Made by a program: the position numbers and the translations under genes
Assembly (NCBI RefSeq): GCF_900112175.1
Contig: NZ_FOYT01000006.1
Coordinates: 180,648 to 244,647, forward strand
Origin: Halogeometricum rufum
GTDB taxonomy: Archaea; Halobacteriota; Halobacteria; Halobacteriales; Haloferacaceae
Reading direction: 5' to 3'
Length of the DNA stretch: 64,000 bases
Part shown: one piece after another, positions 34,248-42,482 of the stretch
Layout: every line of letters begins with the position of its first letter
Position numbering within the stretch: the stretch's first letter is position 1
Notes under the pieces: model-generated
Databases searched by the model: none
What the model was told of the DNA's origin: nothing
What the model saw: only the letters and a program-made list of their open reading frames with translations

Positions 34248-34958
34248 TCAGACCCGCGGAGATACTTTCCACGTCTCCTCGATGTCGTACGCCTCGCTGC
34301 CGAACTGATCGTCGACTCGGACGTCGAGGCAGGCCCACCCGAAGTCGTGGTTCACGTTCTGCCCGTTCAGCTTCGTCCCCACGCGGTACCAGCCCTCTCG
34401 CGGCACGTCGAACCGCTCGACGCCGCCCGGGTCGGCGACCGTCTCGTCCCACGGCACCGGACCGGGGCCGGGCGGGTCGTCGGTGAACGCGGCGTTCGAC
34501 CCGAGGTAGGCGAACCCGAGCGTTCCGGCGGCGGCGGCGTACCGCGTCACCTCGTCGCGGTGGTTCTCGTACCAGTCGTCGTCGTCGTCGTCGCCGTGGT
34601 AGTGCGCGTAGCCGTGGTGAGTTCGCGGGGCGCTACTGTACCCGCCCGTCCCGCGACCGGTTGCTCCACTGCCGCCGCCGCGGCCGCCGCCTTTCTGCGC
34701 GCTGGCGACGCCCACGGGACTGAGGGCGGCGAGGAGCGACGCCGGTGCGTCGAGCGACCCGGACGACCCGGATTCGAAGCGGGACATCACCCACGGGTCG
34801 TCGGCCACGTCGGCCACGAGCGTCTGGCTCTGGTCTCCCAAGGACACGTCGGAGATGGCGTTGGACCGTCTGGGCGGCGGCGTCGAGTCGCCGAGGCACC
34901 CGGCGACGGCGGCGACTGCGGCCGCGCCGGATGCCTGGAGGAGGCGGCGTCGTCTCAT
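34248..34958 (-). CDS. Exported lipoprotein of the aminopropyltransferase cluster
   Basis: 236 residues. The start MRRRRLLQASGAAAVAAVAGC is a Tat-like signal with a lipobox (VAGC, Cys21), so it is probably exported folded and lipid-anchored. A Gly/Ser/Arg-rich and then His/Asp-rich low-complexity stretch (~88-125; THHGYAHYHGDDDDDDWYE) may bind metal. The C-terminal ~100 residues (WYRVGTKLNGQNVNHDFGW...) form a small domain of unknown type. By position it could be the equivalent of DUF4247 proteins that accompany these clusters elsewhere, but I cannot confirm that. 69 bp upstream of the aminopropyltransferase, same strand. Confidence 0.7.
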   Translation of the reverse strand: MRRRRLLQASGAAAVAAVAGCLGDSTPPPRRSNAISDVSLGDQSQTLVADVADDPWVMSRFESGSSGSLDAPASLLAALSPVGVASAQKGGGRGGGSGATGRGTGGYSSAPRTHHGYAHYHGDDDDDDWYENHRDEVTRYAAAAGTLGFAYLGSNAAFTDDPPGPGPVPWDETVADPGGVERFDVPREGWYRVGTKLNGQNVNHDFGWACLDVRVDDQFGSEAYDIEETWKVSPRV

Positions 34959-34985
34959 TTCGTCCCCGATAACGGAGTAGGGTGT

Positions 34986-34996
34986 TATATGTCTTG
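34986..34996 (-). promoter_or_regulatory. Promoter of the lipoprotein-aminopropyltransferase run
   Basis: ACATATAACAC on the minus strand, about 33 nt before ATG 34958; it would drive the lipoprotein, aminopropyltransferase, DUF2617 and solenoid genes as one transcript. Confidence 0.5.
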
Positions 34997-35099
34997 TTGA
35001 CTGGCCGAACTCTCCGATTTTACTTCGTATCCGCCGGTGGGCGGAACGCGCTCGCCGTCGCTCGCACCGGTCGGACTGGCGGACGGTCCGGGCGACCCG

Positions 35100-35594
35100 T
35101 CAGCGGTCGGTTCGGCCCGCGAAGACGACTCCTCGCACCGACCGCACTCGGCCGAGGGCGGACCACCCGCCGTGGACGGCGACGCGGACTCCGTAGCCGA
35201 CGGCGACGAGGGCGAGGAACGACGCCACCGACCCGGCGAGGATAGCCGGCACCTCCGCGGGCGTCTGCGTGTACGCGACGGCCGCGGGCGTCCGCGGGTA
35301 CAGCAGTGCTCGTCCCGCGACTGCGACGCCCCCGAGTGCGGCGGCGGCGGCCAGCAGTCGCGCCCCAACCCACGTGAGTAGCGCCCGCTCGACTCTGAAC
35401 GGCGCCGTCACGGCGCACGTCGCCCCGAACACCGTCGCCCCGAAGACGACGACGCCCGCGACGAGGTTCGACGGCGGAACGTCCGCGAGGGCGATACTGC
35501 TCAGCGCGACGGTCCACCACCCGAGTCCCAGTACGACTGTTCTCCCATCCCGGTGTCGCACGAGTTCCCACACCCGCGCGTCGTTCACTCCCAT
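35100..35594 (-). CDS. Small integral membrane protein
   Basis: 164 residues with about four membrane helices (VVLGLGWWTVALSSIALA, LVAGVVVFGATVFGATCAV, LLAAAAALGGVAVAG, AILAGSVASFLALVAVGY). No motif points to a transporter or enzyme family. Start taken at ATG 35594, about 22 nt from a TTAAAA element on the minus strand; GTG 35600 is the alternative. It precedes the lipoprotein run on the same strand with a separate promoter. Function unknown. Confidence 0.65.
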   Translation of the reverse strand: MGVNDARVWELVRHRDGRTVVLGLGWWTVALSSIALADVPPSNLVAGVVVFGATVFGATCAVTAPFRVERALLTWVGARLLAAAAALGGVAVAGRALLYPRTPAAVAYTQTPAEVPAILAGSVASFLALVAVGYGVRVAVHGGWSALGRVRSVRGVVFAGRTDR

Positions 35595-35793
35595 ACGCAC
35601 GAGAGAGACGTTTTAACCGACAATTAATATAGATTGCTACACGTTCACGGATACCAATACTTCAAGAACGGAGACGGAACGGAATATACGTTCTCGTTAA
35701 TCAGACACTTTGCGCGTCCCCGAGCCTGACTGTCTCGGATTCGCGAAATCGGCGGAGATAAACCCCGGTCCGTACTCTGTCCGGTAGAGACCG

Positions 35794-36375
35794 ATGCGCG
35801 AGGACGAACTGGCGACGGCGGTGGTCGAACACTTCGAGGCGGCGTTCGAGGACAGCGAGGTCCGACTCGAAGAACCGTACGACCACTACGGCAATCGGGG
35901 GTCGGTGGACGTCTACGTGCGCACGCGGACGCCCGGACGCGAGGACTACCTCGTCGAACTCAAAGCGGACCCGGCGGTCAGAATCGCCTCGGGGGCCAAC
36001 GAGATTCTCCGGCAGTACCGCCGGATGGAGCGCTACTTCTACAAGGACGACGAGCACGAGATACGACGGAAACTCGCCCGCGACGGGCCGGGCGTTCACT
36101 TCCTCCTCCTCTTCGCGCCGACGGTGGCGTGCGTCGAACACGTCGGCGAACATAGACGACTGTACGAGTCGGTCACCGCCGAGACGAGCGTCGACGGCGT
36201 GCCGGCGGTCAGGAAAGTGGCGTTTCTGACGAACCTCCGTCGGGCCGACGAGGGCGAACTCGGCTTTCTGTCGGTGAACGGGGACGTGCCGTTCGACTCG
36301 GTACTGTTTCACCAGGCTATACCCTCGGGGTCACGCCTGCAGGAGGCGGTTCGAGCGGCGGAACTCGAGGAGTGA
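35794..36375 (+). CDS. PD-(D/E)XK nuclease-like protein
   Basis: 193 residues. A GSVDVYVRTR strand is followed by EDYLVELKADP, giving the D...E-x-K arrangement of the restriction-endonuclease-like fold. Helices after it carry QYRRMERYFYKDDE. No signal peptide or DNA-binding tail is visible. Such small haloarchaeal proteins are usually annotated as hypothetical; nuclease activity is an inference from the motif only. A TATA-like GATAAACC sits about 35 nt upstream of ATG 35794. Confidence 0.55.
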   Translation: MREDELATAVVEHFEAAFEDSEVRLEEPYDHYGNRGSVDVYVRTRTPGREDYLVELKADPAVRIASGANEILRQYRRMERYFYKDDEHEIRRKLARDGPGVHFLLLFAPTVACVEHVGEHRRLYESVTAETSVDGVPAVRKVAFLTNLRRADEGELGFLSVNGDVPFDSVLFHQAIPSGSRLQEAVRAAELEE

Positions 36376-36618
36376 CTCCGACGCTCGCGTGACTGCACCG
36401 CCCGGTACGCGCTCTCACCTAACAGCCTAGTTACCACGTTTATACGGCTCCAGCCGTTCGATTGTCGATACGGAACGCGAGCGTTCGCGCTGTGTGCTAC
36501 GGCACGATTTGGGCCCGACGCACCCGGTCGCACCGTAGTCGGAAACGCTACCGCCGACGCCGAACGCGGTGCCCACGGCGGATGCACACACAGTCACGCG
36601 AGTTCCGGATCGACAACC
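36376..36618. other. Intergenic, no gene seen
   Basis: TTTATACGG at 36440-36448 is TATA-like on the plus strand but lies 170 nt from the next ATG, leaving either a long leader or an unrelated start. Short inverted GC-rich elements only. Confidence 0.3.
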
Positions 36619-36942
36619 ATGAGCAACGGTGACACGACGACTGCGTCCCTGAACTCGATGTTCGAGACACTCGCGGACGCGACGCGGCGTCGCGTCCTCC
36701 TCGCACTGACCGACGACGCTCCGCTCACGGTTCGAACGCTGGCCCGACGCGTCGAACCGGACTCCCGAGTGAGTTCGACGCGGACGGTTCTCCGCCACCA
36801 CCACCTCCCGAAGTTGGAGCGACACGGATTCGTCTGGTGGGACCGCGCGGACGGCACCGTCGGACGGGGGTCCAGATGGAGCGACGTTCGTTCTATCCTC
36901 GACGCCATCGAGTACCCCGCCGAGCGGACCGTTCCAGCGTAG
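36619..36942 (+). CDS. Winged-helix protein (DUF7344-like)
   Basis: 107 residues. The N-terminal segment FETLADATRRRVLLALTDD followed by LTVRTLARRVE and a basic HHHLPKLERHGFVWWD recognition/wing region is an ArsR-like winged helix of the type common in haloarchaeal DUF7344 proteins. It is likely a sequence-specific regulator. No effector domain and no membrane helix. It is divergent in position from the ParA operon end (37015) and may act locally; target unknown. Confidence 0.75.
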   Translation: MSNGDTTTASLNSMFETLADATRRRVLLALTDDAPLTVRTLARRVEPDSRVSSTRTVLRHHHLPKLERHGFVWWDRADGTVGRGSRWSDVRSILDAIEYPAERTVPA

Positions 36943-37014
36943 GCCGTCACCGTCTCGGCCGCCGTCCTGCCCGCGCGCGGTGTCGACCGCTCCGTCCGGC
37001 CGACCGTCGGGCCG

Positions 37015-37404
37015 TCACTCCTCGTCGCGCGCGGCGAGGATGGCCGTCACCACCTCGTCGGGGTGGTCGGCGGCGACGCGGACGAGGGCGTCGTGGAACT
37101 CCCGCCCGGTCAGGTCGCGCACCTCGTGGTCGCGACGGAGCAGCGACTCGACTTCGAACTCGGCGTCGTCCATCACCGACAGCGTCTCCGGCCGGACGTA
37201 GACGCTCTTCGCCGACGTGTCCTCGAACTCGAACGCCGGACTGCCCGACGACGCGGCGTCGTCGAGCGCATCCGCCTCGTCCGTCACCCCTGCGTCGTCG
37301 CTCGTCTCCGCCGACGCCGACTCCCCCGACTCCCCGACGGGCGCTTCGGGTTCCTCTTCCTCGACTACGTCACCGAGACCCGAAAAGCGGTTCTCGTCAG
37401 GCAT
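37015..37404 (-). CDS. Small acidic ParA-partner protein
   Basis: 129 residues. Residues 1-65 are disordered and acidic (Glu/Asp/Ser/Ala), containing LGDVVEEEEPEAPVG. Residues ~68-129 form a compact domain starting SVYVRPETLSVMDDAEFEVES and ending in a helix DEVVTAILAARDEE. Its ATG overlaps the end of parA by 8 bp, so the two are translationally coupled. By position it is the natural ParB-like or DNA-binding partner of the ParA ATPase, although it is not a recognisable ParB; a ribbon-helix-helix-like fold is possible for the VYVRPETL strand plus helices. Function inferred from context only. Confidence 0.6.
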   Translation of the reverse strand: MPDENRFSGLGDVVEEEEPEAPVGESGESASAETSDDAGVTDEADALDDAASSGSPAFEFEDTSAKSVYVRPETLSVMDDAEFEVESLLRRDHEVRDLTGREFHDALVRVAADHPDEVVTAILAARDEE

Positions 37405-38212
37405 CGGTGCCTCCGTTCTCGACGACCCGAGCCAGTTCGTCGAGTCGGTCGAGCATGTCGCTGCTCGGGTCGTACTCGCGGAGCGTCTCGCCGTCGCGCC
37501 ACGCGCGACTGAACGCGATGCGGTGGCGGAGTCCCGGTCCGGGCGACTCGCCGAACCGGTCCGACCGGCCGAACGAGGGGAGATACTGCTCGAACGGCGA
37601 GGCCTCCAGGTCGTCGATGATGCGTCGCTCCTCGTTGTTCCCGCTCAGGTCGTTCGGTACGATGGCGAGGATGTCGAGGTCGACCTCCTTCCGGATGGGC
37701 CGGATCTGCTGTTCGACCATGCGTTCGAAGCCGCTGACGCTCGGTTCGCTCATGAGGAGCGGCACGATGACGTTCCCCGCGCCGATGAGCGACGCGTCCG
37801 AGAGCGGACCGAGACTCGGCGGGGAGTCGATGACGATGTAGTCGTACTCCTCGCCGAGGAGGGGTTCGACGATGCGACGCCGGACCCACAGCACGCCGAA
37901 GGTGGAGTTTCGGATGCGGTCCTCGATGTCGTCGAGGTCGACGTGCGCGGGGAGGAGGTCGAACGCGCCCCGGTCGTGGAGTGTCTCTTCCACGTCCACC
38001 GGGTCGTCGTCGGTCAACAGGTCGCCGACGTGCGGTCCCTCGGCGGTGTAGAGGTCTTTCCGACCGACGCCCTCCGTCGCGTTCCCCTGCTGGTCGAGGT
38101 CGACGAGGAGGACGTCGTTCCCTCGCGCGGCGAGTGCGTCCGCGAGGTTGATAGCGAGGGTGGTCTTCCCGACGCCGCCCTTCTGCAAAGAGACGCTCAC
38201 GGCGCGCGCCAT
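37397..38212 (-). CDS. parA: ParA/Soj-family partition ATPase
   Basis: 271 residues. Deviant Walker A KGGVGKTT at 11-18 with the additional upstream motif VSLQ, A' motif VLLVDLDQQGNAT, and Walker B YDYIVIDSPPSLGPLS identify a ParA/Soj-type P-loop ATPase. These ATPases move DNA or protein complexes together with a partner that binds centromere-like DNA. It is followed by the small acidic partner (8-bp overlap) and preceded by a 660-bp AT-rich region with repeated motifs, so a segregation cassette is likely. A 13-codon leaderless ORF ends immediately before this start. The substrate may be this chromosome or replicon. Confidence 0.9.
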   Translation of the reverse strand: MARAVSVSLQKGGVGKTTLAINLADALAARGNDVLLVDLDQQGNATEGVGRKDLYTAEGPHVGDLLTDDDPVDVEETLHDRGAFDLLPAHVDLDDIEDRIRNSTFGVLWVRRRIVEPLLGEEYDYIVIDSPPSLGPLSDASLIGAGNVIVPLLMSEPSVSGFERMVEQQIRPIRKEVDLDILAIVPNDLSGNNEERRIIDDLEASPFEQYLPSFGRSDRFGESPGPGLRHRIAFSRAWRDGETLREYDPSSDMLDRLDELARVVENGGTDA

Positions 38213-38254
38213 CTATCGACCCTCCGCTTCGGACTGTGTTCGATTCGCGTACAT
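38213..38254 (-). CDS. Possible 13-codon upstream ORF of parA
   Basis: On the minus strand ATG 38254 opens MYANRTQSEAEGR and stops at TAG 38213-38215, directly abutting the parA ATG at 38212. A TATA-like TACAAATTTC (38277-38286) lies about 28 nt before ATG 38254, so this could be a leaderless peptide controlling parA translation. Its short length means coincidence is possible. Confidence 0.3.
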   Translation of the reverse strand: MYANRTQSEAEGR

Positions 38255-38370
38255 GGTGAGATGTGTGGAATGTGTGAAATTTGTAGGCGGTGTCTATCCG
38301 TTTCGGTTCGGTCTTCCCTTCTGCGGCATCCCATATAACACCTCGTCAGACATTCGGAGATTCTCAAAAC

Positions 38371-38389
38371 TTTCACAATTTCTAAAATG
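38371..38389 (+). repeat. Par-region motif copy, best match
   Basis: TTTCACAATTTCTAAAATG. Matches the isolated copies at 25547 and, inverted, 63290. Confidence 0.6.
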
Positions 38390-38804
38390 TTTGGAGTGTC
38401 CGACAGCACAAAAATTTATCAGCACCCTCTCAAATCCAAATTATAGCACAATTTTCACAATTCCTAGAACCAAACTGATGAAACCACACTTTCTAAAATC
38501 CTCACAATTCTCAAAAATTGTAGAACTCGCAGACCGCTCGAACTGTCTCCGCTGAGATGTCTTAGAAGTCTACAAATTTTACAAATTTTAAAATCTCTAC
38601 GCGAGGTGAGCACTGCTCACTTGGCGGACTGTTTGAGCGCTGTGCACTGCGAGGTGAGAGCGAAAATTCCACACTGCTCACAATTTTCAGACTTCGGCTC
38701 CCGTCCGAACGGTCTCGCCTGTTCGCGATGTTCACAATTTCTAAGCCGGGTACGCAGTCTGCGATGTCCAAGTGAGGGAGCGGTTCCGCATGGCGGGAGA
38801 GGCG

Positions 38805-38815
38805 TAGATATATAA
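38805..38815 (+). promoter_or_regulatory. Promoter of the transglutaminase-DUF58 operon
   Basis: TAGATATATAAGC, a strong TATA box about 65 nt before ATG 38875, predicting a start near 38836 and a leader of about 39 nt. Confidence 0.6.
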
Positions 38816-38874
38816 GCTGACGAGATAGTTGGCCGGTAAACGGTTCTCCGCGACCGAATCGACCGCCCTCCACC

Positions 38875-41736
38875 ATGTCCGACGACCGAACGACGCTCGA
38901 CACAGGCGACGGCCCCAGCATCGGCAGAGTCGTCCTCGCGTGCTGTTGCGTCGTCGCGGTGGTGTTGTCCGCCGCACTCGTCGCCCCGCTTTCCACTGCC
39001 GTCGGCGACGCGCCCGCGAAGTCGCTGCTCGTGTTCGACTCGGACGCCGGGTCGGGTTCGGGTTCTGCCGGCGGCCTCGGAGCGTTGAACCCCCGGTCGA
39101 ACACTACCGTCGGCGGCGGCGTCACCGACGACTCGAACCCCTACCGCTCCCTCGACAGCGAGGTTCACTTCACCGTCCGAAGCCCGGACTCGGCGTACTG
39201 GCGCACCGGGTCGTACGCGACGTACACCGGCACCGGATGGAAACGCGCCGCCGCCTCGCGGCCGTACGACGGCGACGTCTCACCCGACGCGCGGGGCGCG
39301 CGGATGACCTACCGCGTCTCGCTCGAAACGGCCGCCACGGCGCTTCCGACCGCGTGGCGACCGAACACCGTCGCTCTCGACGGGACGGACCTCGCCGTCT
39401 CCGAGGGACGAGCGATAGCCGCGCCGTCGGGCCTCGACGCGGGGACGACGTACACCGCCGAGAGCACGCGGCCGCCGCGGGAGGCGAGCGTGCTCCGGAC
39501 CGCCGGAACCGACTATCCGGCGTCCGTCGAGTCGCGCTACACGACGCTTCCCGACGGTCTCTCGCCGCGCGTCGCCGGCCTCACCGACGAAGTGACGGCG
39601 AACGCGACGACGCCCTACGAGAGAGCCGTCGCCGTCGAGCGGTATCTGGAGTCCAACAGGGGCTACTCGCTGTCGGCGTCGCACGACGGCGACGACCCCG
39701 TCGAGTCGTTCCTGTTCGAGATGGACCGGGGGTACTGCGAGTACTTCGCCGCCTCGATGGCCGTGATGCTGCGCACGCAGGACGTGCCGGCCCGCTACGT
39801 CGTCGGCTACTCCGCCGGCGAACGGACCGGCGAGAACACCTACACCGTCCGGAACATGAACGCTCACGCGTGGGTCGAGGTGTACTTCCCCGACGTGGGC
39901 TGGGTCCGGTTCGACCCCACGCCCGCCGCGGAACGCCTCGACGCCGAACGAGACGCGTACGAGCGACAGGAAGGGGGAACGTACCGAACGCCCGAGGCGC
40001 CCACCGGGACGCCGGAACCCACCCCCGAGGCGGCCGCGGGAACGACGACGGCCGCCGGCACCGCGACGCCCACGCAGACGGCAACCGCCACGCCCTCGGA
40101 CGGCGACTCGTCGGCCGACGACTCCGGTGCCGACTCGGCCACAGGAACGCCCGACGAGTCGTTCGACGGGCCGTCGATCGCGCTCAACCGGACGCCGGTC
40201 CCCGGCGCAGACGTGACCGTGACCGTCACTCGCGGCGACGCGCCCGTCTCGGGCCGGACGGTCCTGTTCAACGGCGACCCGGTCGGCGTGACCGACGACG
40301 ACGGACGCGTGGTCGCGACGGTGCCGTACGCGGCGGAACTCACCGTCTCGCTCGCGACCGACGCCGACGCCGCCAGCGTCGCAGTCGAGGCGGACGGCGT
40401 CGGAACCGCCCCGCGGGAGACGGACCGCTCGTTCTCGGTGCGGGGTCCGACGCTCTCGGTTGCGTCGTCGAACGACTCCGTCTCGTATCCGCTGGAGACG
40501 AACGTCTCGCTGTCGTTCGTCGGGAGCGAAGTGACCGGGAGCGACCTCCTCGTGGTCGCCACCGTCGGCGACGTGCCGGTCCGCGACGCCCGAGTCAGCG
40601 TCGACGGCGACGCCGTCGGTCGGACCGACGCGACCGGGCGCACCGCGTTCATCCTCCCCGACGACCCCGGAAACGTTACCGTCACGGTCTCTCGCGGCGC
40701 TGTCGACGGCAGCGAGACGCTCGCGCTCGACGCCCTCACGCTCCGACTGGACCGTCCGCTGTTGCCGTTCCCGTACGCGACGACGACGGTCCGGACGACG
40801 CTCGGAAACGAGAGCGCGGGCGGCGTCCCCGTCTCGCTGAACGGCGACCGCGTAGCGACGACTGGACCCAACGGCACCGCGACGGTGACGCTCCCGCCCG
40901 CCTCGTCGGCCCGCGTCGTCGCCGCGCGGTACGGCCAGACGACGGCCGGAACCGTCTCGGGGATGCTCCTGAACGCCGGCGTCCTCCTCGCGACAGTCGT
41001 CGTCGGCCTCGGCGCCGTCGTCGGCACCGCCTATCGCCGCGGCACCTCGCCGCTGTCCTACCTGGCGAGGGGTCTCGCTCGCGCGTCCGTCCTCCTCGAT
41101 ACGCTCCTCGCCGTCGTCGTCTCCGGCGCGAGACTCACGGATGCTCTCCTCGCCGGCGCTCGGACGCTCCGTCGCAGGCTCCGAACCGTCGGCCGCGGCG
41201 TTCTGAACCGGACGATTGCCCTCTCGGCCCTGCCCGAACTCGCCGCCGCGTGGGCCGCAGACCGGGTCGCTCGCCTCCGGGGCCGGGGTGAGGCGGTCGG
41301 GTCGCGCGTCGCCAGACGGGCGGGGGTCGCGGACGACCACCCCGACCCCGAGGCGCGAACTATCCGCGACTGCTGGGACGAGTTCCGCGGCCACGTCACC
41401 GTCCCGAAACAGGCGTCGCGGACGCCGGGTGAACTCGCCGCCCACGCCGTCGAGTCCGACGGCTTACCCGCGGACCCGGTGTACGCCGTTCGGGACGTGT
41501 TCCGCGACGTGGAGTACGGCGGCCGCGCGCCGACCGACCGGTCCGAACGGATGGCGCGCGCGACGGCCGAGATTCGCGCGGCGGTGGACGCGAGGGACGG
41601 CACCGCCGGCGACCCGACCGAGGAGGATGACACTGACGCGACGGCGGGTGGCGAGACTGACGCGACCGAGGGCGGCAGGAGCGACACACAGGGCGTCGAC
41701 CCAGACGCCGCGGACACGCCGGAGGGAGACGAATGA
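38875..41736 (+). CDS. Transglutaminase-like membrane protein with DUF4129
   Basis: 953 residues. One N-terminal membrane helix (~18-42), an extracytoplasmic beta region, then a transglutaminase-like domain with catalytic Cys288 (RGYCEYFAASMAVMLR), His331 (NMNAHAWVEVY) and Asp347 (FDPTP). A Thr/Ala/Pro-rich linker and Ig-like repeats (~400-680) follow, then a membrane helix (~700-725) and a cytoplasmic C-terminus with a DUF4129-type segment (IRDCWDEFRGHVTVPKQ). TgpA-type relatives usually have five or six N-terminal helices; this one has a single one. It may cross-link or cut surface proteins. First gene of an overlapping operon with the DUF7269-like, DUF58 and polytopic proteins. Confidence 0.88.
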   Translation: MSDDRTTLDTGDGPSIGRVVLACCCVVAVVLSAALVAPLSTAVGDAPAKSLLVFDSDAGSGSGSAGGLGALNPRSNTTVGGGVTDDSNPYRSLDSEVHFTVRSPDSAYWRTGSYATYTGTGWKRAAASRPYDGDVSPDARGARMTYRVSLETAATALPTAWRPNTVALDGTDLAVSEGRAIAAPSGLDAGTTYTAESTRPPREASVLRTAGTDYPASVESRYTTLPDGLSPRVAGLTDEVTANATTPYERAVAVERYLESNRGYSLSASHDGDDPVESFLFEMDRGYCEYFAASMAVMLRTQDVPARYVVGYSAGERTGENTYTVRNMNAHAWVEVYFPDVGWVRFDPTPAAERLDAERDAYERQEGGTYRTPEAPTGTPEPTPEAAAGTTTAAGTATPTQTATATPSDGDSSADDSGADSATGTPDESFDGPSIALNRTPVPGADVTVTVTRGDAPVSGRTVLFNGDPVGVTDDDGRVVATVPYAAELTVSLATDADAASVAVEADGVGTAPRETDRSFSVRGPTLSVASSNDSVSYPLETNVSLSFVGSEVTGSDLLVVATVGDVPVRDARVSVDGDAVGRTDATGRTAFILPDDPGNVTVTVSRGAVDGSETLALDALTLRLDRPLLPFPYATTTVRTTLGNESAGGVPVSLNGDRVATTGPNGTATVTLPPASSARVVAARYGQTTAGTVSGMLLNAGVLLATVVVGLGAVVGTAYRRGTSPLSYLARGLARASVLLDTLLAVVVSGARLTDALLAGARTLRRRLRTVGRGVLNRTIALSALPELAAAWAADRVARLRGRGEAVGSRVARRAGVADDHPDPEARTIRDCWDEFRGHVTVPKQASRTPGELAAHAVESDGLPADPVYAVRDVFRDVEYGGRAPTDRSERMARATAEIRAAVDARDGTAGDPTEEDDTDATAGGETDATEGGRSDTQGVDPDAADTPEGDE

Positions 41737-42482
41737 GACCGCTCCGAACTACCGCGGGCGTCGGCGGACTCGCCGCCGTCGCCGGCACCGCCGCAGTCGT
41801 CTTCGGCGTCGTCCCATCCGAGCGGGTGGCTCCGCTCGCGGCGGTCGGCGAGTCGGTCGACGGCGGCCGGTTTCTCCTCCTGTTCGCGGTGGCACTCCTC
41901 CTCGCGGGCCTCTGGTTCGCCCGGCGCCGCAGCTCATCAATCGATGACCGCTATACACAGCTCAGAGAGAGGCCGCCGGAGGGCGTCGCCGCCCCGGCGT
42001 CGATTCGGGTCGGCGGCGAGTTCGACCGACTCGTCGGTGAGGCAGTCGTCTCCCACGACGACGGCGCGATGCGGCCCGTCGCCGCCCGACTCAGGGAGAC
42101 GGCGACCGGACTGTGCGCCGACGCGACGGGCGTCGACCGGCAGACTGCGCGGCGGCGAATCGAAGACGGCGCGTGGACGGACGACGCCCTCGCGGCGGCG
42201 TTCCTCGCCGCCGACGGGCGGATGCCGTTCCGCGCTCGGATTCGGGCGTGGCTGGACCCCGCGCGGGAGCGTCGACGGCGCGTGGACGCGACGCTCGACG
42301 CGTTGTTCGAACTCCGCGAGGGCGTCGTCCCCGAGACGGCGACCGATTGCGCTCCGGGGTCGGCGGCCGCGGCCGACGCCGACGGACCGTCCGGCGACTC
42401 CGACACGTCGTCCGACGAGGCCGACGACCCCGGCGCGGAACCGTGGGTCGCACGCGTCGGCGACGGCGGGGGGAGACGGTGA
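41733..42482 (+). CDS. DUF7269-like membrane protein
   Basis: 249 residues. Two N-terminal membrane helices (~5-28 and ~45-65) ending in RRRSSS, then a cytoplasmic helical region (VGGEFDRLVGEAVVS..., LRETATGLCADATGVDRQTARRRI) and an acidic low-complexity tail. ATG overlaps the transglutaminase stop by four bases (ATGA). Haloarchaeal DUF7269 proteins occur at this same place in such operons; function unknown, perhaps a scaffold for the DUF58 and transglutaminase partners. Confidence 0.75.
   Translation: MRPLRTTAGVGGLAAVAGTAAVVFGVVPSERVAPLAAVGESVDGGRFLLLFAVALLLAGLWFARRRSSSIDDRYTQLRERPPEGVAAPASIRVGGEFDRLVGEAVVSHDDGAMRPVAARLRETATGLCADATGVDRQTARRRIEDGAWTDDALAAAFLAADGRMPFRARIRAWLDPARERRRRVDATLDALFELREGVVPETATDCAPGSAAAADADGPSGDSDTSSDEADDPGAEPWVARVGDGGGRR

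Larger units (their letters stand above)
38213..38874. promoter_or_regulatory. AT-rich non-coding region with TTCACAATTTCTA-like motif cluster (candidate parS/operator)
   Basis: 662 bp without a convincing gene. Copies in plus orientation: TTTCACAATTTCTAAAATG (38371-38389), TTTTCACAATTCCTAGAAC (38452-38470), CTCACAATTCTCAAA (38501-38515), GCTCACAATTTTCAGAC (38676-38692), GTTCACAATTTCTAAG (38730-38745). Inverted copies: TGTGAAATTTGTAGG (38273-38287) and the 38569-38596 block, whose reverse reads AAATTTGTAGAC. The 38501 copy continues into an inverted AAAATTGTAGAAC. The sequence is far more AT-rich than its surroundings. One copy overlaps the presumed parA promoter. A separate TATA box at 38805-38815 serves the transglutaminase operon. 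Confidence 0.55.

Noticed and set aside
36837..37841. 334-codon plus-strand frame
   Set aside because: Crosses from the winged-helix gene into the antisense of the ParA partner; no domain.
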